A stretch of 46,600 nucleotides of DNA from Candidatus Binataceae bacterium. GTDB lineage: Bacteria > Desulfobacterota > Binatia > Binatales > Binataceae. Numbering within the stretch: the first letter of the stretch is position 1; every line of letters begins with the position of its first letter. The translations under genes were made by a program, and so were the position numbers. Location: assembly GCA_035500095.1 (NCBI GenBank), contig DATJXN010000029.1, positions 1-46,600 of the forward strand, written 5' to 3'. This document shows, in pieces, positions 25,833 to 34,370 of the stretch. The notes under the pieces are model-generated. The model worked only from the letters and a program-made list of their open reading frames with translations, did no database searches and was not told the origin of the DNA.

Positions 25833-26357
25833 CTAGTGGTGGCAGACGTAGCAGTCCTGGGTGGCTCCGCGCTTGGTATGACAATCGAGGCAGAACCCCA
25901 TGTTGATCTCGTGCACGGGCTGTATCCGTTCCATCGTCTCGACCGGACCGTGGCAGGTCTGGCAGGCGACGCCCGCATTGATATGGGGCCGATGGGTAAA
26001 GCGCACGAAATCGGGCAGGGTGTAGACGCGGTTCCAGCGAATTTCGAAATTGGACTGCGTGTTATCGGTCCACGGACGAGTCACCGGCAGCAATCCGCCG
26101 CTCTTCTGGCTGCCGTGGCATCCGACGCAGCGCTGCACGGGCGGCACGCCCGAAGTCGAGGAGCGCCGCGCATATTCATGACAGTACTGGCAGGGAATCT
26201 TGTTGACCCCGGCATGGATGCGGTGGCTGAAGGGAATCGGCTGCTGGACGTCGTAACGGGGAGCCCACGGCCGCTGCGAGAAGGCAATCGTGCTGACCCC
26301 GGCAGCGAACATCACCAGCGCAAGCGTAAGCAAAGTGCGGTTCAAATTCAGATTCAT
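25833..26357 (-). CDS. actA: Alternative complex III subunit ActA (pentahaem cytochrome c)
   Basis: The preferred start at ATG 26357 gives 174 residues beginning MNLNLNRTLLTLALVMFAAG, an uncleaved-looking N-terminal anchor; the track from 26411 only adds a hydrophilic leader. Five CxxCH haem sites are visible: CQYCH, CVGCH, CQTCH, CLDCH and CYVCH, plus extra histidines (PFSHRIH, FTHRPH) that can be the second ligands. This is exactly the ActA pattern. It transfers electrons from the ActB Fe-S clusters to the terminal acceptor on the outer face. It is the first gene of the act-cox unit; 451 bp of non-coding DNA upstream should hold the promoter. Confidence 0.95.
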   Translation of the reverse strand: MNLNLNRTLLTLALVMFAAGVSTIAFSQRPWAPRYDVQQPIPFSHRIHAGVNKIPCQYCHEYARRSSTSGVPPVQRCVGCHGSQKSGGLLPVTRPWTDNTQSNFEIRWNRVYTLPDFVRFTHRPHINAGVACQTCHGPVETMERIQPVHEINMGFCLDCHTKRGATQDCYVCHH

Positions 26358-26808
26358 TTCAGATCCGGTGGTAAAACGCTCCCCCCAGTCCCGCTCGCAA
26401 CGCAGCTGCACGGCCGCGATGCGTGCCGGATACTATCGCGTGCGCGGCTGCATCCTCGCACGCGAGGTCAACCGGCCTGGCCGCGCATATATCTTGAGCT
26501 CTCAGGTCTCATGCAAGCCGGAAGTTCAAAACCGCAAACGGCAAGATAACTAACATTGCTGGGTACGTTCGGCAAGAGAAAGTAATAACCGAAAAAGAAA
26601 TTTAGGTTTGCATGCTGACCTGACACTCGATAGGCGCAAGACGCCCCCGTTTTCGCCACTTGCGGCGTCAGGCGGTGATTTATTTGTCCGACAAGGTTGC
26701 CCACAGGGGCGGCTGCCAGGCTGTGGGCACCTGCGCCGGCCGATGTTTGTGCGCCGACCCAAGTGTGGTAAAAAGGGTACGATCTGAATCCGGAGACCGC
26801 TCACCAAG
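26358..26808. promoter_or_regulatory. 451-bp divergent intergenic region between actA and dapL
   Basis: No gene is visible here. The part at 26540-26640 is clearly richer in A/T than the surroundings, as expected for a promoter region serving the minus-strand act-cox unit. On the minus strand the hexamer TTGCCG occurs twice in this part. No convincing -35/-10 pair with normal spacing could be fixed for either side. For dapL, TACGAT at 26778-26783 is a possible -10 element without a good -35. A 9-bp inverted repeat (26698-26729) is listed separately. Confidence 0.45.
26698..26729. promoter_or_regulatory. 9-bp inverted repeat upstream of dapL
   Basis: TGCCCACAG at 26698-26706 and CTGTGGGCA at 26721-26729 are perfect inverted repeats separated by 14 bases. 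The site ends 79 bases before the dapL start. It could be a dimeric regulator's operator, or a hairpin in a leader transcript. No T-run follows, so a terminator is unlikely. Confidence 0.35.
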
Positions 26809-27975
26809 GTGCAGATAAAGCCCGCCGCCAGAATCGGACTGCTGCCTCCGTATCTATTCGCCGAACTCGACCGTCTGAAAAAAGAGGTCCAACAACGGGG
26901 CGTCGACGTGATCAGCCTCGGCATCGGCGATCCCGACCTGCCGACGCCTGACCACATCATCGCGCGCTTACAGGCCGCCGCAGCCGATCCGGTCAACCAT
27001 CGCTATCCCGACTACGAGGGACTCGAGCGCTTTCGCGCCGCGGCCGCCGGATGGTACCGGCGCCGCTTCGAGGTGCGGCTCGATCCCGCCCGCGAGGTTT
27101 GCGCGCTGCTCGGCTCCAAGGAAGGAATCGCCAATTTTCCCACGGCGGTGGTCGATCCGGGCGATATCGTGCTGATTCCGGATCCGGGCTACCCGGTTTA
27201 TTATTCAGGATGCGTGTTCAATGGCGGCGAGCCCTACTTCATGGGGCTCAGCAAGCAGAACGCCTTCCTGCCGGACCTGGCAGCGATTCCGGCCGAGGTC
27301 GCGCGCCGGGCCAAGCTGATGTGGATCAACTACCCGAACAATCCGACCGCCGCGACCGCCGAGCGCTCGTTTCTGAAGGATGCGGTGGATTTCTGCCTCA
27401 AGCACGACATCATCCTCGCCCACGACTTCGCCTACTCCGAAATCGCCTTTGACGGCTATCGCGCGCCGAGCGTGCTCGAAATCGACGGCGCGCGCGACTG
27501 CGCGGTCGAGTTCCATTCGCTCTCCAAGACCTATTCGATGACCGGATGGCGGGTGGGATTCGTGGTCGGCAATGCGGCGGCGGTGGGGGCGCTCGGCCGG
27601 GTCAAGACCAATATCGACTCGGGCGTCTTTCAGGCCGTGCAGGAGGCGGCGATCGCCGCGCTCGAGGGCGGCGAGGAGACGCTGCACGAGTACTGCGCCA
27701 TCTACCAGCAACGGCGCGACCTGATGGTCGATGCGGTGCGGGGCCTGGGGCTCGAATGCGCCAAGCCGCGCGCGACCTTTTATCTCTGGGCCGAGGTTCC
27801 CAAGGGCTACACCTCGGTTTCGTTTACCGAGCGCTTGATCGAGGAAACGGGCGTGGTGATAACGCCAGGCTCGGGATTCGGCAAGGGTGGCGAGGGCTTC
27901 GTTCGCTTTTCGTTGACGGTGGCGAACGATCGGTTGAAAGAGGCTGTGGATCGAATCAAGGCGCTGCGGTTTTAG
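26809..27975 (+). CDS. dapL: LL-diaminopimelate aminotransferase
   Basis: The 388-residue fold-type I PLP enzyme starts at a GTG (26809), which gives the typical N-terminus with [16 protein letters not shown] (about 11-26). Landmarks are [12 protein letters not shown] (36-47), [13 protein letters not shown] (64-76), NYPNNPTAA (174-182), the PLP lysine in [12 protein letters not shown] (Lys240) and [15 protein letters not shown] near the end. DapL converts tetrahydrodipicolinate directly to LL-diaminopimelate, bypassing the succinylase route, and is known in plants, cyanobacteria, delta-proteobacteria and others. dapB in this window supplies its substrate. The family resemblance to other class I/II aminotransferases leaves some doubt about exact specificity. 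Confidence 0.85.
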   Translation: MQIKPAARIGLLPPYLFAELDRLKKEVQQRGVDVISLGIGDPDLPTPDHIIARLQAAAADPVNHRYPDYEGLERFRAAAAGWYRRRFEVRLDPAREVCALLGSKEGIANFPTAVVDPGDIVLIPDPGYPVYYSGCVFNGGEPYFMGLSKQNAFLPDLAAIPAEVARRAKLMWINYPNNPTAATAERSFLKDAVDFCLKHDIILAHDFAYSEIAFDGYRAPSVLEIDGARDCAVEFHSLSKTYSMTGWRVGFVVGNAAAVGALGRVKTNIDSGVFQAVQEAAIAALEGGEETLHEYCAIYQQRRDLMVDAVRGLGLECAKPRATFYLWAEVPKGYTSVSFTERLIEETGVVITPGSGFGKGGEGFVRFSLTVANDRLKEAVDRIKALRF

Positions 27976-27984
27976 ACGGAGAGG

Positions 27985-28548
27985 ATGCCCCATCGGGCTT
28001 TCATCGGTTTAGGTACCAATCTCGGCGACAGGGCGGCCAATTATCGCGAGGCCGTTCAGCGCATCGCCGCACTGCCCACGACGCGGGTGGTCCGCCAATC
28101 CTCGGTCTATGAAACCGAGCCCGTCGGCGACATCAAGGGCGCGTTCATCAACGGCGTGGTCGAAGTCGAGACCGAGCTTGCGCCCGACGCGATAATGCGC
28201 CGGCTGCTCGCGATCGAACGCCTGATGGGGCGCAAGCGCGTGCGCGGCAAGAAGCCCGCGTCGAGCCGGGCCAAGTACCGTCCGCGGATTATCGATCTCG
28301 ACTTGCTTTTTTTCGACAACGAGATTATCGACACCCGCACGCTCAAGGTGCCGCATCCGCGGCTGCACGAGCGCCGTTTCGTGCTCGCCCCGATGAGCGA
28401 GCTTGCGCCCGCGCTGATCCATCCGAAGCTCAATGCTTCGATTTCGGAAATGCTCGCCGCGCTCAAATCACCGTATCGGGTTACGCTGGCGCGGGCGGAC
28501 CTGCTCAGGGCGCCGTCCGCCGTTGGGGGAGGGGTGGCTTCGCGATGA
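27985..28548 (+). CDS. folK: 2-amino-4-hydroxy-6-hydroxymethyldihydropteridine diphosphokinase
   Basis: The 187-residue cytoplasmic enzyme transfers pyrophosphate from ATP to the pterin in folate synthesis. HPPK marks are the N-terminal [19 protein letters not shown] (about 5-23), [11 protein letters not shown] (about 40-50), LERLM-type [11 protein letters not shown] (about 73-83) and the family signature [13 protein letters not shown] (about 98-110), with the metal-binding aspartates, then [16 protein letters not shown]. The lysine/arginine-rich insert after RVRGKK is slightly longer than in E. coli FolK. It starts 9 bp after dapL; its stop overlaps the transaldolase start by four bases (ATGA). 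Confidence 0.96.
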   Translation: MPHRAFIGLGTNLGDRAANYREAVQRIAALPTTRVVRQSSVYETEPVGDIKGAFINGVVEVETELAPDAIMRRLLAIERLMGRKRVRGKKPASSRAKYRPRIIDLDLLFFDNEIIDTRTLKVPHPRLHERRFVLAPMSELAPALIHPKLNASISEMLAALKSPYRVTLARADLLRAPSAVGGGVASR

Positions 28549-29195
28549 AATTCTTTATCGATACGGCCGATGTCAACGAGGTCCGCGAGGCCGCAACCTG
28601 GGGTCTGGTCGATGGCGTCACCACCAACCCAAGCCTCATCGCCAAGACCGGCCGACCCTACGCCGATGTTCTGCGCGAGATCTGCGAGGCGGTGGACGGC
28701 CCGGTGAGCGCCGAAGTCGTGGCGACCGAGGCGCCGGCGATGCTCGAGGAGGGCGAGCGGCTTGCGCGCCTGCATCCCAACATCGTGGTGAAATGCCCGC
28801 TCATCATCGAGGGGCTGAAGGCGACGCGCGCGCTCAGCAATCGCGGGATCAGAGTCAACGTGACGCTGGTTTTCAGTCCGCTGCAGGGGCTCGCGGCGGC
28901 GAAGTGCGGCGCGACCTATCTTTCGCCGTTCGTCGGCCGCCTCGACGACATCGGCCACGACGGCATCGCGATGATCGATCAACTGGTGCGCATCCTGCGC
29001 AATTACGGCTACCCGACGCAGGTGCTGGTGGCCTCGATTCGCACGCCGACCCATCTGCTGCGCGCGGCCGAGATGGGCGCGCACGTCGCGACCTTGCCCT
29101 TTGCGGTGATGAAGCAGATCGTGCATCATCCGCTGACCGACATCGGGCTGGAAAAATTTCTCGCCGACTGGCGCGCCACCAAGCAGAAGATCTGA
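28545..29195 (+). CDS. Transaldolase of the small (FSA/TalC-like) family
   Basis: The 216-residue protein is a compact TIM-barrel transaldolase. [16 protein letters not shown] opens it, [13 protein letters not shown] (24-36) is the first conserved loop and the Schiff-base lysine is Lys83 in [27 protein letters not shown] and LVASIRTP complete the barrel fingerprint. Members either act as transaldolase in the pentose phosphate route or as fructose-6-phosphate aldolase; sequence alone does not separate these well. It is the last gene of the dapL-folK-tal run, coupled to folK by a four-base overlap. Confidence 0.92.
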   Translation: MKFFIDTADVNEVREAATWGLVDGVTTNPSLIAKTGRPYADVLREICEAVDGPVSAEVVATEAPAMLEEGERLARLHPNIVVKCPLIIEGLKATRALSNRGIRVNVTLVFSPLQGLAAAKCGATYLSPFVGRLDDIGHDGIAMIDQLVRILRNYGYPTQVLVASIRTPTHLLRAAEMGAHVATLPFAVMKQIVHHPLTDIGLEKFLADWRATKQKI

Positions 29196-29242
29196 CCGTA
29201 CAACGCTGCAGCGGCTTTCGCCTCATGGCGCCGCTGCGGTCA
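29193..29242. terminator. Inverted-repeat structure between convergent transaldolase and amidase genes
   Basis: GCAGCGGC (29208-29215) and GCCGCTGC (29230-29237) form an 8-bp stem with a 14-base loop. Flanking arms TGACCG (29193-29198) and CGGTCA (29237-29242) are also complementary and contain the stop codons of the two converging genes. The inner and outer helices share base 29237 and leave an unpaired stretch on the left. It is a plausible two-way transcription end; there is no T-tract. Confidence 0.4.
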
Positions 29243-30754
29243 GTCAGGTGAAAGTTCGCTAGGCCGTCGTATCTCCGGGGCCTTGCGATGGTGTGTGACC
29301 TGTTCGAATGCGAATGCCAGTCTGAACAGATCCGGCTCATGATAAGGATACGTGACCAGTTCCATTCCTACGGGGATGCCCGCGCTGGTGAAGCCCACGG
29401 GCACGCACATCGACGGCATCCATGCCTGCGACGCGATGAAAGTGTTGGTCGGGAAGGCCATCGTGGGCCATTTGCCAAGCTTGATCGCGCTCTTGGTCGG
29501 CGGCAGGACCTGAACGCACGGAAAGCACATCGCAGTCAGCCCGCTTTGCGCGAGCAGGTTGACGACGTCGCGCTGGAAATCCTCGCGCGCCGCCAGCTTG
29601 CGAAAATATGTCGGGTCGTCCGCGGGATGCGCCGGGCCCTGCACGATCATCTCGAACAGATCGAGCATGGGATGGTACTTCTTTGCCGCATGTATGCTGC
29701 CGACGGTGCGGTAGCGCAGTCCCGGCCGCGCCCCGAGGAACTGGTCGATATCGTGCCGCGAATGCAAGAGATATAGCGACGTTTCGAGGATACGCTCCGT
29801 CAGGTTGGGTATGGCGATCTCGGTGAACTCGGCCCCCGACTCCTCCATCTTTTTGATTGCGGCCCTGACCAATGCGTTCACTTGGGCAGCGTCCTCTTCG
29901 GTCTCGCTTCCGAACGCCTGCGTCAGAACGCCAATCCTTGCGCCCGTCAGGCCGTCGCGATCGAGATGCCGGCTATAGCTTCCCGTGTGCCCGGCGATCG
30001 CGTAGGCCGACGTGTACGGATCCTTGGGATCGTATCCCGCCAGCGCGTCGAGCAGCAGCGCGGCATCGGTCACCGTGCGCGTCATCGGACCGGCGGTATC
30101 CTGGAAAACGACCAGGGGCGACATGCCGGTTCGGCTGATCAAGCCGGGTGTGACGCGGAGGCCAAAGAGGTTATTGAAACTGGCCGGCACGCGGATTGAG
30201 CCGCCCGTGTCCTCGCCGATTCCGACCGTGCCCAGGTTTGCCGCCACGGCCGCGCCTGTTCCGCTGCTCGAACCACCCGGATCACGGTCCAGGGCGTAGG
30301 GATTTTTGGTCTCGCCGCTCTTGGAAGAAAAGCCGAACCAGGAAGTCGCAAAGTCCGGCATTGCGGATTTCGCCAGGACGATCGCTCCGGCCTGCTTCAG
30401 CCTGGCGATCGCGGTCGCGTCGTGCTGCGGGATATAGCCGTCCAGTGCGATCGAGCCGAATGTCGTGACGATACCCTTGGTCTCGGCCTGATCTTTGACG
30501 ACGACGGGAATGCCGTGCAGCGGCCCGGTAAGCGTCCCCGCGCGCGAATGGAGCTCGTCGAGCCGATCCGCTTCGGCAAGGGCGTTGTGGTTGACGGTCA
30601 CGATCGAATTGAGCGCCGGCCCCTTGCGGTCAAACATCTCGATCCGGTCGAGGTAGAGTTGGACGAGCTGCCGGCAGGTAAGCACCCGCCGGCGAAACGC
30701 CTGATGGATATCGGCGATCGTCGCTTCTTCGAGTTTGAATGCTTCGTCAGCCAT
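29240..30754 (-). CDS. Amidase (amidase signature family)
   Basis: The start at ATG 30754 gives 504 residues, normal for the family; the frame beyond it to 31195 shadows the cupin gene. The Ser-cisSer-Lys triad is visible with the right spacing: Lys87 in GIPVVVKDQ, Ser162 in the GGSSSGTGAAVAANLG signature, and the nucleophile Ser186 in TGGSIRVP. No signal peptide is seen. Family members hydrolyse a wide range of amides, so the substrate is unknown; the stand-alone context excludes the GatCAB transamidase, as no gatB or gatC is nearby. It begins 29 bp after the cupin gene stop and is probably co-transcribed with it. Confidence 0.92.
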   Translation of the reverse strand: MADEAFKLEEATIADIHQAFRRRVLTCRQLVQLYLDRIEMFDRKGPALNSIVTVNHNALAEADRLDELHSRAGTLTGPLHGIPVVVKDQAETKGIVTTFGSIALDGYIPQHDATAIARLKQAGAIVLAKSAMPDFATSWFGFSSKSGETKNPYALDRDPGGSSSGTGAAVAANLGTVGIGEDTGGSIRVPASFNNLFGLRVTPGLISRTGMSPLVVFQDTAGPMTRTVTDAALLLDALAGYDPKDPYTSAYAIAGHTGSYSRHLDRDGLTGARIGVLTQAFGSETEEDAAQVNALVRAAIKKMEESGAEFTEIAIPNLTERILETSLYLLHSRHDIDQFLGARPGLRYRTVGSIHAAKKYHPMLDLFEMIVQGPAHPADDPTYFRKLAAREDFQRDVVNLLAQSGLTAMCFPCVQVLPPTKSAIKLGKWPTMAFPTNTFIASQAWMPSMCVPVGFTSAGIPVGMELVTYPYHEPDLFRLAFAFEQVTHHRKAPEIRRPSELSPD

Positions 30755-30783
30755 GCCGCGTGGCCCTCGGACGACGCCGTGCC

Positions 30784-31458
30784 CTAGACCATCTCGATTC
30801 CGCCCCACAGGAACAAGAGCACGATAGCGCCGTTCCTGCTGCTCACGTTGTGCGTGCAGCCGTTGGGCCGGAAGCTCGTGTTGCCGGTCGCCACTTCGCC
30901 GCTCTCGTCCGCGAGCGAGCCTTCCACGACGTAAATCAATTCCTCGCCGACGTGGCGATGGCGCGGAATCGCGGCGCCGGGCTCGAAGAGCGCCAGCGCA
31001 GCGCGGCGGTTGGCCGCCTTGTCCTCCCAGATGGGCTTCTGACGCACGCCGGGGAGCGTATCGCGCCAGGGGATGTCGCTCACCGCGAAGATCGCCGAGC
31101 GCGGCGCGCTGCCCGTTTCCCTGGCCGGCTCGACCCCGCCGGTGATGAGGGCCAGCACGGTCGCGCCGTTCTTGCTGCTCACGGTATGCACGCATCCGTT
31201 TGGCCGGTAACCCATGTTGCCGGCGCTGACCGTGCCGGCTTCGTCCGCAATCGCGCCCTCGAGGACGTAGAGAATTTCATCCCCGACGTGCCGATGCATC
31301 GGCAGAGTCGCGCCCGGCTCGAAACGGGCCAGCGCGGCGCGGCGTTGGGTGGCGGGGTCGGCCCACAGCTCCTTCTGCCTTAGCCCCGCAAGCGTGTCGT
31401 GCCGTTTCCACTCGATATCCGTGACCGCGATCATCCGTGAAGCCGGGCTTTCGGCCAT
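30784..31458 (-). CDS. Bicupin (two ChrR-type cupin domains)
   Basis: The start at ATG 31458 has a strong GGAGGA about nine bases upstream and gives 224 residues. Two near-duplicate cupin domains follow each other (about 9-110 and 120-222). The metal-ligand pattern is HRHVGDEILYVLEG in the first and HRHVGEELIYVVEG in the second, each followed by a later histidine (GCVHTVSS, GCTHNVSS). ChrR-type cupins bind zinc; in anti-sigma factors they sense singlet oxygen, but here there is no N-terminal anti-sigma domain, so a small-molecule or enzymatic role is likely. It precedes the amidase on the same strand. Confidence 0.87.
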   Translation of the reverse strand: MAESPASRMIAVTDIEWKRHDTLAGLRQKELWADPATQRRAALARFEPGATLPMHRHVGDEILYVLEGAIADEAGTVSAGNMGYRPNGCVHTVSSKNGATVLALITGGVEPARETGSAPRSAIFAVSDIPWRDTLPGVRQKPIWEDKAANRRAALALFEPGAAIPRHRHVGEELIYVVEGSLADESGEVATGNTSFRPNGCTHNVSSRNGAIVLLFLWGGIEMV

Positions 31459-31631
31459 AACAGGTCCTCCGTGTCTCGACGCAGATTTTCCTCCGCGTCC
31501 TGACGTTCGATGGGCGGCCGGCGGCGGCCGCCCGTCGCGTTTCACCGTTGGGTCAAACGGGGTGTATCTCCGCCCCGCCGCGCGTGTCAAACCGGCTGCG
31601 GCATGCCTATGCTGGGATTCGAGCCCGGAAC

Positions 31632-31670
31632 GATTCGGATAGGAGATTCGGATAGACGATTCGGATAGAA
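31632..31670. repeat. 13-bp tandem repeat, three copies, upstream of the MBL-fold gene
   Basis: GATTCGGATAG occurs at 31632-31642, 31645-31655 and 31658-31668, each followed by two variable bases, giving an exact 13-bp period. It lies in the 264-bp divergent region between the bicupin and MBL-fold genes, about 55 bases before the MBL start. Iterons with near-helical spacing in such a place can be regulator sites; simple slippage is the alternative. Confidence 0.7.
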
Positions 31671-31722
31671 GAGCGGTGACTTTCGCCGGCGCCATCCTAT
31701 AGCGCGCCACACGGAGGAAAAG

Positions 31723-32451
31723 ATGCCGATCACCAATCAGCAGTCGGGAACCAACGTCAACGAAGTGGCGGAGGGGATATACCGGATCAGCACGCCGATC
31801 GACGCGATCCCCGGCGGCTTCACTTTCAACCAGTATCTGATCGCCGGGGATGAGGCGCTGCTGTTCCACACGGGAGGGCGCGGGCTCTTCCCGCTCGTGC
31901 GCGAGGCGGTTGCCTCGGTCATTCCGCTCGGCCGCCTGCGCTATCTCGCGCTCTCACATTTCGAAGCCGACGAATGCGGCTCGCTCAACGAATGGCTCGC
32001 CGCGGCGCCCAACGCCGCTCCGCTATGCGGACGAATCGCCGCGCTGACGTCGGTCCGCGACTTTGCCGACCGTCCGCCGCGCGAGATGGCGGACGGCCAG
32101 GCCCTCTCGCTCGGAAAGCATGAGGTCAGATGGCTCGATGCGCCGCATATGCCGCACGGATGGGAATGTGGCTATTTGTTCGAGGGGCGCACGCGCACGC
32201 TCTTCTGCGGCGATCTGTTCACGCAGCCGGGCGCGAAACCGGCGCCTCTGACCGAAGGTGACATCCTCGGCCCCAGCGAGGCGTTGCGCTCCAAACTGGA
32301 CTACTTCTCGCACTCGCGCAATTCGCGCGCGCTGCTCGAGCATCTCGCCGCAACCGAACCGTCAATGCTGGCATGCATGCACGGGAGCGCCTGGCGGGGC
32401 GACGGCGCCGCGCTGCTGCACGAACTCGCCGCGATTCTCGATCGCGCCTGA
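31723..32451 (+). CDS. MBL-fold hydrolase of the ODP / flavodiiron-like type
   Basis: The 242-residue protein has a metallo-beta-lactamase fold with the oxygen-binding (ODP) variant of the metal motif: SHFEADECG (about 77-85; H-x-E-x-D instead of H-x-H-x-D-H). Further ligands are a histidine in MPHGWECG (about 142-149), the aspartate in LFCGDLFTQ (about 162-170) and a histidine in CMHGSAW near 220. That set fits a di-iron centre as in flavodiiron proteins, but the flavodoxin domain is absent. A GGAGG lies about seven bases before the ATG. Reaction and partner are unknown; oxygen, NO or a redox-sensing role is inference. Confidence 0.85.
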   Translation: MPITNQQSGTNVNEVAEGIYRISTPIDAIPGGFTFNQYLIAGDEALLFHTGGRGLFPLVREAVASVIPLGRLRYLALSHFEADECGSLNEWLAAAPNAAPLCGRIAALTSVRDFADRPPREMADGQALSLGKHEVRWLDAPHMPHGWECGYLFEGRTRTLFCGDLFTQPGAKPAPLTEGDILGPSEALRSKLDYFSHSRNSRALLEHLAATEPSMLACMHGSAWRGDGAALLHELAAILDRA

Positions 32452-32501
32452 ACGGCGCGCGCCGCCTATGATTCGCGATTGACCGGCGCGCCCGCGTCCC
32501 T

Positions 32502-33773
32502 TTATGACGCCCGGGCCTGCGGCTCCGCCGCGAGCGCCGGGTCGCGCACCAGCACGCCCTGGGAATAGAGCTCCCCGATACGGTCGTCGGAGATGTCGGT
32601 CAGCTCGCGCAGAACACGCTCGTTGTCTTCGCCCAAAAGCGCGGCACGGAGATCAAGCTTGTCGGGCCAGGCCGAGAACTTGACCGGCACGCCCGGGATG
32701 TCGAGTTCACCGAGGAAACGATCCTTCACCCGGCGCACGGTTTTGCGCGCACGCAGATGGGGATGCTCGACCGCCTCGTTGAGCGAGAGCACAGGCGCGC
32801 AGGCGACCCGTTCCTTGTCCAGCGCCGCCAGCGCCGCGTCGCGCGAGGCAAACCCGCCGAGCCATTCCTCGATGATCCCCTTGAGCGCGTCGTTGTTGTC
32901 GCGCCGACCGCGCGCGCTGCGAAAGCGCGGGTCGCTCGCCAGTTCCGGCTTGCCCATCGCGCGCACGAGCTGCGGCCACTGATGCGGCATCACGGCGAGA
33001 AATACGTACTGGTTGCTCTGGTAATGGAAGATTCCGGTCGGGCCGCCATTGGGATGCTGCGAGCCGCTGCGCGTGGGACGATACTTGCCGCCGCGCATCG
33101 AAACCATCGGCACGCTCGCCTCATGCATGTGGAAGTAGGTGTCGAGGATCGACGCGTCGAGGTACTGGCCCTCGCCCGTGCGCTCGCGATGGAGCAGCGC
33201 GAAGCCGACCGCCATCGCCGCCGACATCCCGGTGGACACGTCGCCAATCGCCATCGTGAAGATGGCCGGCGGGCGATCCAATTCGCCCACGCCGTCGGTG
33301 ATCGCGGCGTAGGCCTGTCCCATGTAGTCGTAGCCGACCTTGTAGGCGAGCGGGCCGCTCTGTCCCAGCGCCGAGATCGAGCACATGATGATCCTAGGGT
33401 TGCGCTTGCGCAGTTCTTCGTATCCGAAGCCCATCTTCTTGATGATCCCCGGGGCGTAGTTTTCCACCACCACGTCGATCTTCGGGATCATCGAATAGAT
33501 AAGCTCGCGCGCGCCGGGCTTGTTGATGTCGATCGCGAAGCTGAGCTTGCTGTGATTGTGCTGGAAGTAATAAGTGCTTTGGCTCGAGTCCTTGTACTCG
33601 GGCGCCAGCGGCTTGAGTCCGGCGGCGCGCACCCGGTCGCCGGCCGGCGCAAGTTCGACCTTGATTACCTCGGCGCCCATCTCGGCGAGCACGCGCGTGC
33701 AGGTCGGCCCGGCGACGAACTGGGTGAAATCCAGGACTCGATAGCCTTCGAGCATCCGCGGTTTATCGGGCAT
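32502..33773 (-). CDS. CaiB/BaiF family (class III) CoA-transferase
   Basis: The 423-residue cytoplasmic enzyme opens with LEGYRVLDFTQFVAGPTCTRVLA-type sequence (about 8-30), in which the CoA-binding N-terminal strand and helix are evident. GAEVIKVE (33-40) follows. The catalytic aspartate is expected at Asp178 in TMAIGDVSTGMSAAMAV. RTGEGQYLDASILD (about 197-210) is also typical. It transfers CoA between carboxylic acids, commonly in degradation of carnitine, bile acids, aromatics or other xenobiotics. No substrate-specific neighbours are present; together with the acyl-CoA dehydrogenase and thiolase-like genes in this window it fits a lineage rich in acyl-CoA catabolism. Confidence 0.94.
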   Translation of the reverse strand: MPDKPRMLEGYRVLDFTQFVAGPTCTRVLAEMGAEVIKVELAPAGDRVRAAGLKPLAPEYKDSSQSTYYFQHNHSKLSFAIDINKPGARELIYSMIPKIDVVVENYAPGIIKKMGFGYEELRKRNPRIIMCSISALGQSGPLAYKVGYDYMGQAYAAITDGVGELDRPPAIFTMAIGDVSTGMSAAMAVGFALLHRERTGEGQYLDASILDTYFHMHEASVPMVSMRGGKYRPTRSGSQHPNGGPTGIFHYQSNQYVFLAVMPHQWPQLVRAMGKPELASDPRFRSARGRRDNNDALKGIIEEWLGGFASRDAALAALDKERVACAPVLSLNEAVEHPHLRARKTVRRVKDRFLGELDIPGVPVKFSAWPDKLDLRAALLGEDNERVLRELTDISDDRIGELYSQGVLVRDPALAAEPQARAS

Positions 33774-34028
33774 CGTCGCAATCCTCCTGCGTGGGCGGCC
33801 CTAGTACGTCTGCGCTCCAGGGCGGTTACGCCCACAGTACAAAAAGCCGGTCGGGCTGTAAAACCGTGGCCGAGGGGCGGTGTCGCCGCGTAATATTTGC
33901 ACCTCGCACGTTTTGGGATGGCGGTGGGTAAATCCGGGTCGCCATTTCATGAGCGATGGATTCCGCGTCTCTTGGACCTTCCCGCTTGGCATCCTTGATG
34001 CTCCTCTCCTCAAGTGAGGGATACGAAA

Positions 34029-34370
34029 ATGAGGAGCGACATCTTCCCAATAAGCCTTTCCAACGCAATCAAGACGTTGGTTTTTATCACGGGAGCGATA
34101 CTTCTTCAGGGCTGCTTCTTCGGCGGCGGCGGACATCCGTATTACGCGGAACCCGCCCCTTATTACGGACCGTCGTACGCACCGCCCCACGCATACGCCT
34201 ACGCCCCTGCGCCGGCCTATGGGTACGCCGCACCGCCGCGAATTGGCGATTACGATGATCATCACGCGTGGCACGACCGTGATTGGTGGGTGCAGAACAA
34301 CCGTCCGTGGGTGGTGCAGCATCATCCGGACTGGGTAGCGCACGACCACGATCATGACCATCATTCGTAA
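34029..34370 (+). CDS. Small Tyr/Pro/His-rich lipoprotein
   Basis: The ATG at 34029 is preferred over the in-frame GTG at 34014 because a GTGAGGG ribosome site lies at proper distance; the product is 113 residues. A signal peptide ends in the lipobox LLQGC (about residue 29), so the mature protein should be lipid-anchored in the envelope. The mature part is low complexity: Gly run, then PYYAEPAPYYGPSYAPP-type Tyr/Pro repeats, then a His/Asp/Trp-rich tail ending HDHDHDHHS, which could bind metal ions. No family is recognised. It is transcribed towards grpE but separated by 349 bp. Confidence 0.78.
   Translation: MRSDIFPISLSNAIKTLVFITGAILLQGCFFGGGGHPYYAEPAPYYGPSYAPPHAYAYAPAPAYGYAAPPRIGDYDDHHAWHDRDWWVQNNRPWVVQHHPDWVAHDHDHDHHS

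Noticed and set aside
29240..30754. GatA subunit of the Glu-tRNA(Gln) amidotransferase
   Set aside because: Only the general amidase signature is present and there is no gatB or gatC nearby; the cupin neighbour suggests a separate amidase.
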